Source of the DNA: JALYUA01 sp038229875
GTDB lineage: Bacteria; Acidobacteriota; Thermoanaerobaculia; UBA5066; Gp7-AA6
NCBI GenBank assembly: GCA_038229875.1
Contig: JBBROA010000149.1
Span: forward strand, 1-8,674
Direction of reading: 5' to 3'
DNA: 8,674 nucleotides
Under the pieces are notes generated by a model. That model saw only the letters and a program-made list of their open reading frames with translations, had not been told where the DNA came from and did no database searches. The translations under genes were made by a program, and so were the position numbers. Of the stretch, positions 1 through 6,737 are shown in pieces (the stretch's first letter is position 1; every line of letters starts with the position of its first letter).

Positions 1-937
1 GAAGAACCCGCAGCAGCTTGGCCTGGAGCGCGAGCGGCATGTCTCCCACTTCGTCCAGGAACAACGTACCGCCGTTTGCGGCCTCGAAGCGGCCGGCGCG
101 CGCCTCGACACCCGTCGCCACTCCCCGCTCGATCCCGAAGAGCTCCGACTCGAGCAGGCTCTCCGGCAGCGCTGCGCAGTTGATGGCTGAAAAGAGTTTC
201 TCCCCCCGATCGCTGCGGGCGTGGATCATCCGCGCGACCAGCTCCTTACCGGTCCCGCTCTCCCCGGTGATCAGGACCGAGGTCCGCGAGGGAGCCACCC
301 GGCCCACGAGGTCGAGCACGCGCCGCGCGGCGGGCGAGTCGCCCACGAAGAGCCGCCCCGCGGCGGAACGGCCGGTCTCATCGAGCAGCCGGCGGTTCTC
401 TTCCTCGAGGCGTTCGCGGTCGCGCGTCAGCCTTTCGAGATGCCGCCGGTTCTCGATGGCCATCCCGGAAAGGCCGGCGAGCGAAACCAGAAAGCGGGCG
501 TCGTCTTCGTCGAATCCGGCCTTCCCGCCCCGCCGGAGCTCTTTGTCCGCCAGCACGAGCACGCCGACGGTACGGCCGCCCGCGCGAATGGGGACCCCGA
601 CCGCCGCCGAGACCAGGCTCCGCAGGAGCCGGAAGGCGTCGCGCCGCAGGGCGCCCTCAGAACGCAGCACCTCCGCGACGAACTCGTCTTCCGCCAGGAT
701 GGCTTCGGTCGGACGCCGCGGAAATCCGACGCGGGCTTCCGCGCGCCGCGCGCCCCCCTCTCCGAAGGTAGCCAGATAGCCGCGGGAGGCGTCGAGAACG
801 CCGACGGCGCGTCCGAGAACGTCTTCGACGAGCGCCTCCTCGTCAGGGAGAGAGCCGAGCGACAGCCCGGCGTCGTACAGGGTCTCGAGGAGGAGAAGCT
901 TGTGATGAGTCTCGAACTCCGCCGAACGTTCGGTCAC
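1..937 (-). CDS. GAF-domain sigma-54-dependent transcriptional activator (NtrC/NifA-like), 3' end cut by window edge
   Basis: I translated this by hand; 312 residues are visible and the C-terminal part lies beyond base 1. Residues ~20-165 look like a GAF sensor domain. Residues ~166-188 form a charged coiled-coil linker (ERLEEENRRLLDE). From ~194 comes the sigma-54 AAA+ domain: Walker A GESGTGKE (225-232), NCAALPESLLESELFG (253-268) and Walker B LFLDEVGDM (292-300). The usual GAFTGA loop reads GVATGV (272-277). There is no receiver domain, so control is probably through the GAF domain or a protein partner rather than phosphorylation. A C-terminal HTH (Fis-type) is expected off the edge but not seen. 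The start is GTG at 937-935, chosen because it overlaps the TGA of the upstream TPR gene by four bases (GTGA) and no strong separate Shine-Dalgarno is visible. This suggests translational coupling. The family call is very secure; the regulated genes are unknown. Confidence 0.93.
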   Translation of the reverse strand, partial: MTERSAEFETHHKLLLLETLYDAGLSLGSLPDEEALVEDVLGRAVGVLDASRGYLATFGEGGARRAEARVGFPRRPTEAILAEDEFVAEVLRSEGALRRDAFRLLRSLVSAAVGVPIRAGGRTVGVLVLADKELRRGGKAGFDEDDARFLVSLAGLSGMAIENRRHLERLTRDRERLEEENRRLLDETGRSAAGRLFVGDSPAARRVLDLVGRVAPSRTSVLITGESGTGKELVARMIHARSDRGEKLFSAINCAALPESLLESELFGIERGVATGVEARAGRFEAANGGTLFLDEVGDMPLALQAKLLRVL

Positions 938-2340
938 CTGGAAGCGGCTTGCACCTTCTCGCGATGCATCTGCGCCACCGCCACTTCCGACGTGCGGCTC
1001 GGAGCCCAGCTGGGATTCCATTTGTGGTTCTCCGCGAGAAGCTTGTCCGCGCCATCGAGATCTCCCCGTCGCGCGAGGACCTCGGCCAGCAGGGCGCGCC
1101 CCTCGTATACCCACCGCCTAGATTCGAAATCCGACCACCGATTGGGGGGATTCGCCAGTTCCTGCAGAAGCGGAAGAGCCTCGTCGACCTTTCCGGCCTT
1201 CATCCGGTAGCGGGCGAGCATGAAGTTCCAGGTCGACCAGTATGGCTTGCGGGTCGTGCCCTTCAACTGTTTCAGGGCAAACGCTTCCCATTTCGGGCGC
1301 ACCGCGAGAAGCCCCTTCTCGGCGTCCTCGAGCCGGCCTTCCTCGCCGGCCAGGACCGCCGTCGTGAGCGCCCGGCCGATCTCGAACTGCTCGTCGAAAG
1401 ACTTGTCGTGGGTAATCCCCGCCATCCTCTGGAAAACCTGCTTCGCGAGCGGCACGTTTCCAGCGACAATTGCGACCCGGAAGGCGCGCATGAGCGGGTC
1501 GATGCGTCCCGTCTCGTATGCCGCCTCCTGGGAAGCGCGCATGTAGTTTTCGACCGCCGCGGCGACGTCGCCCTTGCCCTCGTAGGCGACCCCGAGGTGG
1601 TTGAAGGACTCGAAGAAATCGGGCTTCAGCGCCAGCGCCTTTCGGCAGTTGGCGATCGCCTCGTCGTAGCGCCCGCTGTAGGCCTGGATCTCTCCGAGAC
1701 TGTCGTAGGGATTCGCCTGGTCGGGGGCCATGAACTGGTACTTCTTGATGTTCTCCATCGCGCGGTCGTAGTCGCCGCGATACCCGTAGTAGTAGCCGAT
1801 CTGGTTGTAAGCGTCCGCGTTGTTTGGCTCGACCGCCAGGAGCTCTCCGAAGATCCGGAATGCCTGATCCGGGTCCCCGGTGTCGATCTGGTTGCGGGCG
1901 AGCACCATGGCCGCGCGGATGTCGTTCGGGTACTTTTCGTGGATCTTCTTTGCGGTCTCGACGTACCGCTTCTGGTCCATGTCGACCATCGCCTGCTGCA
2001 GGTCGACGTGAAGCCGCTCGTGCTCGGTCAGGCGGTCGCGCTCCCGGCTGGCCCGCCGGGTCAGGGCGATCTGCTGCTCCTTGTCCGAGTTGCGCGCGAG
2101 GCCGATCATGGCCATCGCGAACTGGGGGTCGAGCTGGAGCGCCCGGGCAAAGTCGAGGCGCGCTTCCTTGAAGTAGAAGCGGCGCTCGTTCTCGAGCCCC
2201 TGGCGAAAGGCCTGGAGGGCCTCCCCGGACGACGTCGTGGCGCCCCGTGTGTTCTTCGTGTAAACGACCGCGACGGCCACCCCTGCCGCCAGGAGCAGCA
2301 GAACGACCGCGACCGCTTTGCCGGCGCGTCCAAACCTCAT
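934..2340 (-). CDS. Membrane-anchored TPR-repeat protein
   Basis: The 468-residue protein opens with a basic tail (MRFGRAGK) and one hydrophobic helix (residues ~9-27, VVLLLLAAGVAVAVV). It is therefore probably an inner-membrane-anchored protein with its body outside the cytoplasm, or less likely a secreted one. The rest is helical with tetratricopeptide repeats: a first at ~37-72 (ending ALQLDP), a run from ~138 to 274 containing AYNQIGYYYGYRGDYDRA, PYDSLGEIQAYSGRYDEA and SFNHLGVAYEGKGDVAAA, and degenerate helical pairs at ~335-440. No catalytic motif is visible, so a scaffold role is an inference. I chose ATG at 2340 because AGGAG lies 6 nt upstream; a TTG two codons earlier (2346) would abut that site with no spacing. 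It sits 40 nt after the phosphatase gene, and its stop overlaps the activator start, so it is the middle gene of a three-gene unit. Confidence 0.9.
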   Translation of the reverse strand: MRFGRAGKAVAVVLLLLAAGVAVAVVYTKNTRGATTSSGEALQAFRQGLENERRFYFKEARLDFARALQLDPQFAMAMIGLARNSDKEQQIALTRRASRERDRLTEHERLHVDLQQAMVDMDQKRYVETAKKIHEKYPNDIRAAMVLARNQIDTGDPDQAFRIFGELLAVEPNNADAYNQIGYYYGYRGDYDRAMENIKKYQFMAPDQANPYDSLGEIQAYSGRYDEAIANCRKALALKPDFFESFNHLGVAYEGKGDVAAAVENYMRASQEAAYETGRIDPLMRAFRVAIVAGNVPLAKQVFQRMAGITHDKSFDEQFEIGRALTTAVLAGEEGRLEDAEKGLLAVRPKWEAFALKQLKGTTRKPYWSTWNFMLARYRMKAGKVDEALPLLQELANPPNRWSDFESRRWVYEGRALLAEVLARRGDLDGADKLLAENHKWNPSWAPSRTSEVAVAQMHREKVQAASR

Positions 2341-2346
2341 AGTCAA

Positions 2347-2351
2347 CTCCT
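2347..2351 (-). promoter_or_regulatory. Shine-Dalgarno site deciding the TPR gene start
   Basis: On the minus strand AGGAG is followed by TTGACT and then ATG at 2340. The 6-nt spacing favours the ATG over the in-frame TTG at 2346, which directly touches the AGGAG. Confidence 0.75.
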
Positions 2352-2380
2352 GATACGTCCGGCGTTACCGGGGGTTTCAG

Positions 2381-4987
2381 TCACTCGACCCTCAGGAACA
2401 GAAAGGTCATGTCGTCGTATTGCTCCGCCCCGGACACATGTCCGCGAATGTCGGAAAGGATGCCCTGGGCGATGTCCTCCAGAGAGGCTCCGGAGCGCAC
2501 CGCGAGCGAAGCCATGAGGCGATCCTCCCCGAACGGATCCATCTCCGGGTTCATGGCCTCGGAAAACCCGTCGGTGTAAAAGAAGATCAGGTCTCCGCGG
2601 CGCAGGAACATCTCCATGGTGTCGTAAGGGACTTCGCGGAACGCGCCGAGCGGGAGCCGGTTCTCCGGGGGCTCCAGGAACGTCGGCGCCCCGTCGCCCG
2701 CCCGGATCAGGATCGGCAGGGGCTGCCCTCCGATCGAGTAGCGCAGGCTCATCGACTCCGGGTCGAGAAGGAAGTAGCCGAGCGACACGAACATCCGCCG
2801 CTTGATCGAGTAGATGCGCCGGTTCGATTCCTGAAAGAGAAGCCCGGGGTCGCGGGTGGTCAGCGCGCGCGAGTAGACGATCTCCTTGGCGGCGACCATC
2901 AGCAGCGAGGCCGGAACGGACTTCCCGGACACGTCGCCGATCACGATCCCGAGCCTGGGGTCGTCATCGAACGGGATGAAGTCGTAGAAGTCGCCGCCGA
3001 CCACTTTCGCCGGCAGGCTGCCGCCGAAGAAAGAGAAGCCGGGAATTTCCGGAAGCGAGCGCGGGAGCAGGCTCGTCTGGATGTCGCGGGCGATCTCGAG
3101 ATCGCGCCGCAGCTCCGCCTGCCGGGTCATCTCGTCGTGAAGGAGCGCCGTCTCGATCGCGAGCGCTGACTGGTTCGCGAGGGTCGACAGGAGCGCCTCG
3201 TCGTCCCGGTCGAAGCGCTCGCCGGACAGCTTTTCCTTGAGCGCGAGGATCCCCATGAGCCGGTCGCGGTAGGCGAGGGGGACGACGAGCCGGAACCCCT
3301 CCTCGAGCAGGCGCGTGCGGAAGTTCTCGCTCTCCGGGTCGGCGAAGTACACGGAGAGGTCCTCGACCCGGACGGGCTTACCCTCCTGCCTCAGGATGCG
3401 CCGGACGACCGCATGGGGAGGGACACGGTCCTCGCGACGCCCGCGGCGCTCGAGCCAGCCGTCGCGCTCGCGCAGCCAGATCGACGCCTTCTCGAGCCGC
3501 ATCGTCCCGGCAATGCTCGCCGTCAGGTAATCCGCGATCTTCCCGAGGTCGAGCTCTCCGGTGATCGCCTCGCTCATTTCGAGAAGCGCCGTCTGGTAGT
3601 CGAACTTGTCGCGGAAGAACAGCTTGTCGAGCGGTGTCTGAAGGCGCCGCCTCAGGAACTCGAAGAGCGGCAGCACCACGAGAAAGAACCCGAAGTTGAA
3701 AAGCGCGGACGAGCCCGGGCGCGACCGGGCGAAGAGGGCATTGGCGCCCGCGATCGCGATCGCGTAGAACCCGAACAGGATCGCGGTCGTGATCGCGTAC
3801 AGAAACGTCCGGCGCACGACGAACCGGATGTTCAGCATCTGGAACCGGACGATCGCGTAGGCGAACGTCAGCGGGATCAGGATCATCGGGATGATCCCGT
3901 AGAACACGTATTCGTCCGTGTTGAACGCCGAGGGCAGGATGATCCCGAGGAAGAGATAGGGAACCGTCCCGAGGATCGTTCCGACGAACACGTGGAACGC
4001 CTGCCGCCGCTCGCGGGCGTCCGGCAGGGTGAACGCGGAATGCGCGAGCGACGCAAGGCCGAGGATCAGGTAATCGCCGAGCAGCGCCCAGGAGGAGAGC
4101 GGCGCGCCGGACAGGATCGACACGCGCTGTCCGCGCACCTGGCGCAGCACGTCATACAGGAAGACCATCGGGGGCACCGCGTAGAGGAGATACAGAAGCG
4201 ACGGGCTCGCGGAGAGAAACTCCTGGAGCCGACTCTTCCACCGCGGCGGCTCCTCCCCCGTCACCTCGTCGCGGTGCGCGAACCGGAACTCCTTGGGCCG
4301 CGGAAAAATCAGGAAGAAGTGGAGGAAGACCGCGGGCAGAAGAAAGAGGCTGACGGTGCCCGTGTTCTGCACGAAGACGTCGATCCACCAGTAGGAAGCG
4401 GGTCGCAGCCGGCAGACGAAGAACAGGAGGAACAGCACGCACAGCAGGAAGAAGATCCGCGCGGAGCGGTCTTCCGGCTGCTTCTGGAAGACGAAGAGGC
4501 CGATGAAGAAAAACAGGAAGCCGATGACCGCCGCGTACAGGTAGGTCTTCCCGCCGAGGCGCTCCGAGGAGAGCTGGACCGGAACCTTGCGGACCTCCCC
4601 CGCCGGTTCGCCCACGCGGCCCGTCTGAGGACAGGGTCCCCGGCGCACCAGGTACGGGATCGTGTCCCCGACCTTGTGTTTTCGGAGCTCGGTCGAAGCG
4701 TCCGAGATGGAGTTGACGAGGTGAGTGCCGATCCCGAGAACGCAATCCCCCGCGGGGATCCCGGCGAGGGCCGCGGGTCCTTTCGGCGTGGTGGCGCGCA
4801 CCTCGATCCCGGTGCGGCTGTAGGGCATGGGAACGATACCGTCGTAAGGGCGCGACGAGAACATGTCCGCGATCGAGGCGACCGCGATCGCCAGCCCCAG
4901 GAAACCGACGACGTAGAACCACCCACGCAGGGAAGCGCCCCCGCCCGGGATGTCCTTCGGCCTCGAGGGCCCTCTTACCTCTTCCAT
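2381..4987 (-). CDS. Membrane PDZ-GAF-SpoIIE family protein serine/threonine phosphatase (RsbU-like)
   Basis: This 868-residue membrane signalling phosphatase begins with a hydrophobic helix (~22-41) and a PDZ-like segment (~55-140, with GIEVRATTPKGPAALAGIPAG). About eight or nine further membrane helices follow between ~149 and 444. A GAF domain spans ~460-615 and a short coiled linker (~615-637) leads into the SpoIIE/PP2C-type domain (~640-868). Metal-binding acidic positions are intact: GGDFYD (D666, D669), IGDVSGKS (D685), FYTDG (D806) and QYDDMT (D858/D859), so it should be active. Related enzymes dephosphorylate anti-anti-sigma (STAS) proteins in partner switching, but no STAS or RsbW-like gene is in this window and the substrate is unknown. 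It is the first gene of the operon with the TPR protein and sigma-54 activator. The ATG at 4987 has no clear Shine-Dalgarno. A small oddity is SIGGQP (751-756) where relatives often have NAGH-P. Confidence 0.93.
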   Translation of the reverse strand: MEEVRGPSRPKDIPGGGASLRGWFYVVGFLGLAIAVASIADMFSSRPYDGIVPMPYSRTGIEVRATTPKGPAALAGIPAGDCVLGIGTHLVNSISDASTELRKHKVGDTIPYLVRRGPCPQTGRVGEPAGEVRKVPVQLSSERLGGKTYLYAAVIGFLFFFIGLFVFQKQPEDRSARIFFLLCVLFLLFFVCRLRPASYWWIDVFVQNTGTVSLFLLPAVFLHFFLIFPRPKEFRFAHRDEVTGEEPPRWKSRLQEFLSASPSLLYLLYAVPPMVFLYDVLRQVRGQRVSILSGAPLSSWALLGDYLILGLASLAHSAFTLPDARERRQAFHVFVGTILGTVPYLFLGIILPSAFNTDEYVFYGIIPMILIPLTFAYAIVRFQMLNIRFVVRRTFLYAITTAILFGFYAIAIAGANALFARSRPGSSALFNFGFFLVVLPLFEFLRRRLQTPLDKLFFRDKFDYQTALLEMSEAITGELDLGKIADYLTASIAGTMRLEKASIWLRERDGWLERRGRREDRVPPHAVVRRILRQEGKPVRVEDLSVYFADPESENFRTRLLEEGFRLVVPLAYRDRLMGILALKEKLSGERFDRDDEALLSTLANQSALAIETALLHDEMTRQAELRRDLEIARDIQTSLLPRSLPEIPGFSFFGGSLPAKVVGGDFYDFIPFDDDPRLGIVIGDVSGKSVPASLLMVAAKEIVYSRALTTRDPGLLFQESNRRIYSIKRRMFVSLGYFLLDPESMSLRYSIGGQPLPILIRAGDGAPTFLEPPENRLPLGAFREVPYDTMEMFLRRGDLIFFYTDGFSEAMNPEMDPFGEDRLMASLAVRSGASLEDIAQGILSDIRGHVSGAEQYDDMTFLFLRVE

Positions 4988-5110
4988 GTCTGTTGCTTAC
5001 GCCGGGGAACGTGCATGTTAGCCGGAAAAGTCCAGGCCTGACGCAGAGCGCAGCGCGCCTCTCACCGGCGCCTCCATTCGGCAAGCGGGCAACCTGATAA
5101 CTTCCTCGCC
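4988..5110. promoter_or_regulatory. Divergent intergenic promoter region between phosphatase operon and tmk-holB
   Basis: These 123 bases separate divergent start codons and must hold promoters for both units. Only weak sigma-70-like candidates are visible. For tmk, TTGCTT (4993-4998) and TGTTAG (5016-5021) are 17 bases apart, each 3/6 to consensus. For the phosphatase, minus-strand TAACAT (5020-5015) resembles a -10 with no good -35. Neither gene has a strong Shine-Dalgarno. I saw no correctly spaced sigma-54 GG-N10-GC element here on the minus strand. The region's role is clear from layout; individual elements are not. Confidence 0.4.
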
Positions 5111-5731
5111 ATGCCCTTCGTCACGTTCGAGGGAGTGGAAGGCTCCGGAAAATCGACGCAGCTCGCGCTCGCGGCAGCGAGATTTCGCACGCTCGGCCGG
5201 GACGTGCTCGAGACGCGCGAGCCGGGAGGCACGCGGATCGGACATCAGATCCGCGAAATCCTGATGGCGGTGTCGCACGCCCATCTCGACCCGGCCGCCG
5301 AGTGGCTGCTGCTCGAGGCGGACCGGCGTCAGCATGTCGTCGAGACAATTCGACCCGAATTGCAGCGGGGGACGCTGGTGCTCTGCGACCGCTACTCGGA
5401 TTCGACGGCGGCATACCAGGCGGCGGGGCGGGGCCTCGATCCCGCGGCGGTCGAGTTCGTCGACGCGATCGCCCGCGACGGGTTACGGCCGGACCTGACG
5501 CTCGTTTACGACATGGCGCCCGGAGAGGGGCTCGCGCGCGCGCGCTCCCGCGACGGCGGCACCGGACGATTCGAGGCCGCGGACGCGGAGTTCCACGAGC
5601 GCGTCCGGCTCGCGTTCCTGGACATCGCGCGACGCGATCCCGGCCGCGTCCGGATCGTCCCGGCCTCCGGCCCCGAGGACCAGGTGTTCGCGTCGACATG
5701 GGCGGTGCTCTCGGCGGCGTTCCCCGCATGA
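5111..5731 (+). CDS. tmk: Thymidylate kinase (dTMP kinase)
   Basis: This enzyme phosphorylates dTMP to dTDP with ATP in the cytosol, an essential step of dTTP synthesis. The 206-residue length is normal for bacterial Tmk. It shows the P-loop FEGVEGSGKST (6-16), the REPGGT substrate loop (36-41), CDRYSDSTAAYQAAGRGLD (92-110) and a LID with several arginines (~142-153, RARSRDGGTGRFE). No arginine follows the P-loop acid, so this resembles the E. coli-type enzyme that uses LID arginines. The ATG at 5111 gives the standard N-terminus MPFVTFEG, although no clear Shine-Dalgarno precedes it. Its TGA overlaps the holB ATG (ATGA, 5728-5731), indicating translational coupling. tmk-holB adjacency is common in bacteria and supports both calls. 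Confidence 0.97.
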   Translation: MPFVTFEGVEGSGKSTQLALAAARFRTLGRDVLETREPGGTRIGHQIREILMAVSHAHLDPAAEWLLLEADRRQHVVETIRPELQRGTLVLCDRYSDSTAAYQAAGRGLDPAAVEFVDAIARDGLRPDLTLVYDMAPGEGLARARSRDGGTGRFEAADAEFHERVRLAFLDIARRDPGRVRIVPASGPEDQVFASTWAVLSAAFPA

Positions 5732-6678
5732 CATCCCCTGCCGTGCTCGAGCGGCTCGTAAACGGCCCCCCGGGAGCGTTTCCCGGCGCCCTCCTCCTGA
5801 CCGGGCCGTCGGAGGCACGTCTCGAAGCCGAGGCGCGCCGGCTCGGCGCCGCGCTCCTCTGCCGCGCGTCGCACGGCGCGGACGCGTGCGACTCGTGCCG
5901 GCGCGCGCTCGCCGGCACACATCCCGACCTTTTCGTGGCGGAAGCGGAAGGCGTTCAGATCAAGGTGGACCGGGTGCGGCAGGCGATCGAGTTCGCGGCT
6001 GGCCGGCCTTACGAGGGATCGCGCCGGGTCGCGCTCGTCCTCGGCGCCGAGCGCCTGGGCGTCGAGGGGGGTAACGCGCTCTTGAAGTCACTCGAGGAGC
6101 CCGGAGCGCACCTGCACTGGATCCTGACCGCGGCGCGGCCCGAGTCGTTGCTCTCGACGATCCGGTCGCGCTGCGTGATCTGCGTCGTTCCCGCGTTGAC
6201 ACGCGCGGAAAAGATCGCCCTGTGGAGATCGCGAGGGTTCTCGGATGACGAGTCGGCGGACCTGGCGCTCTTCGCGCCGGAGTCCGACGAGGAGGCCGCG
6301 GCGCACCTCGCCGAATACCGGGAGTTCCGCGACCGGGCTCTGCTCGCGCTCGAGGCCGGGCTCGCCGGAAACAGCCCGGCGCCGCTTCTGATGCTCGCCG
6401 AGGACCTGGCCCGCGCCGACCCTCGGTACCCCGCACTCGTGGCGGAGCTACTCGCGGACGCGGCCGTCGCCGGCGCCGCCTCCGCCGAGCACATCCGGCA
6501 CCGCTCTGCCGCGCGGGCGGTCGGAGAGATTGCGAAGCGCCGCTCCGTCGAGGCGCTGTCGAAGGCGGCCGTCTGTGCGGCCGACGCCCCGCCCGACAGC
6601 CGGCGGGGCAACCGCCGGCTGCACTTCGAAGCGCTCTTCCTCGAGCTCCTGTTCTCAGAGACGTCTCCGGCGTCCTGA
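5728..6678 (+). CDS. holB: DNA polymerase III delta' subunit (clamp loader)
   Basis: Delta' is a non-ATPase subunit of the clamp loader that places the beta clamp on primed DNA. The 316-residue protein has a degenerate nucleotide site (LLLTGPSEARLE, 22-33), a cysteine-rich zinc module (45-57) followed by GTHPD (63-67), the signature NALLKSLEEP (116-125) and the sensor-1 motif STIRSRC (143-149). The open frame extends upstream to 5302, inside tmk, but the true start is the ATG at 5728 overlapping the tmk stop, which gives a normal N-terminus and length. The zinc module is incomplete: cysteines are seen at 45, 54 and 57, while the position expected for the second ligand (~51) is alanine. The C-terminal region (~155-316) is weakly conserved, as usual in this family. 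The gene ends 5 nt before a terminator. Confidence 0.93.
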   Translation: MTSPAVLERLVNGPPGAFPGALLLTGPSEARLEAEARRLGAALLCRASHGADACDSCRRALAGTHPDLFVAEAEGVQIKVDRVRQAIEFAAGRPYEGSRRVALVLGAERLGVEGGNALLKSLEEPGAHLHWILTAARPESLLSTIRSRCVICVVPALTRAEKIALWRSRGFSDDESADLALFAPESDEEAAAHLAEYREFRDRALLALEAGLAGNSPAPLLMLAEDLARADPRYPALVAELLADAAVAGAASAEHIRHRSAARAVGEIAKRRSVEALSKAAVCAADAPPDSRRGNRRLHFEALFLELLFSETSPAS

Positions 6679-6683
6679 AAAAG

Positions 6684-6712
6684 AAAACGGGCAGCGCGGA
6701 GCTGCCCGTTTT
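6684..6712. terminator. Bidirectional intrinsic terminator between convergent holB and PEGA gene
   Basis: A perfect 12-bp stem, AAAACGGGCAGC (6684-6695) with GCTGCCCGTTTT (6701-6712), encloses a 5-nt loop GCGGA. For the plus strand it lies 5 nt after the holB stop, with a short U run within the stem end. For the minus strand it lies 25 nt after the PEGA-gene stop and continues into TTTTCTTTTT (6687-6678), a better U tract. It therefore probably terminates both converging transcripts, more strongly in the minus direction. Confidence 0.88.
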
Positions 6713-6737
6713 CAGATGCCGGCCGAAGCCGGGCCGT

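Noticed and set aside
18..779. Plus-strand frame of 253 codons at the left edge
   Set aside because: It is Ser/Arg/Pro-rich and opposite the sigma-54 activator, which has Walker A/B and GAF features on the minus strand.
949..2517. Plus-strand 522-codon open frame antisense to the TPR gene
   Set aside because: It lies opposite a gene with clear TPR repeats, a signal anchor and a good ribosome site. Its composition is Arg/Val/Leu-rich with no recognisable domain, as is typical of antisense frames in GC-rich DNA.
3413..5041. Plus-strand 542-codon open frame antisense to the phosphatase gene
   Set aside because: The product is an extreme Arg/Glu/Asp-rich string without domains, opposite intact SpoIIE and GAF motifs. 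It is a GC-skewed shadow frame.
4988..5110. Possible sigma-54 promoter for the phosphatase operon (TGGACTTTTCCGGC on the minus strand)
   Set aside because: The GG-to-GC spacing is 9 rather than 10 and the TT of the -12 box is missing.
5302..5727. Upstream extension of the holB frame inside tmk
   Set aside because: This part is Arg/Gly-rich out-of-frame tmk sequence. The ATG at 5728 in the ATGA overlap gives the normal delta' N-terminus.
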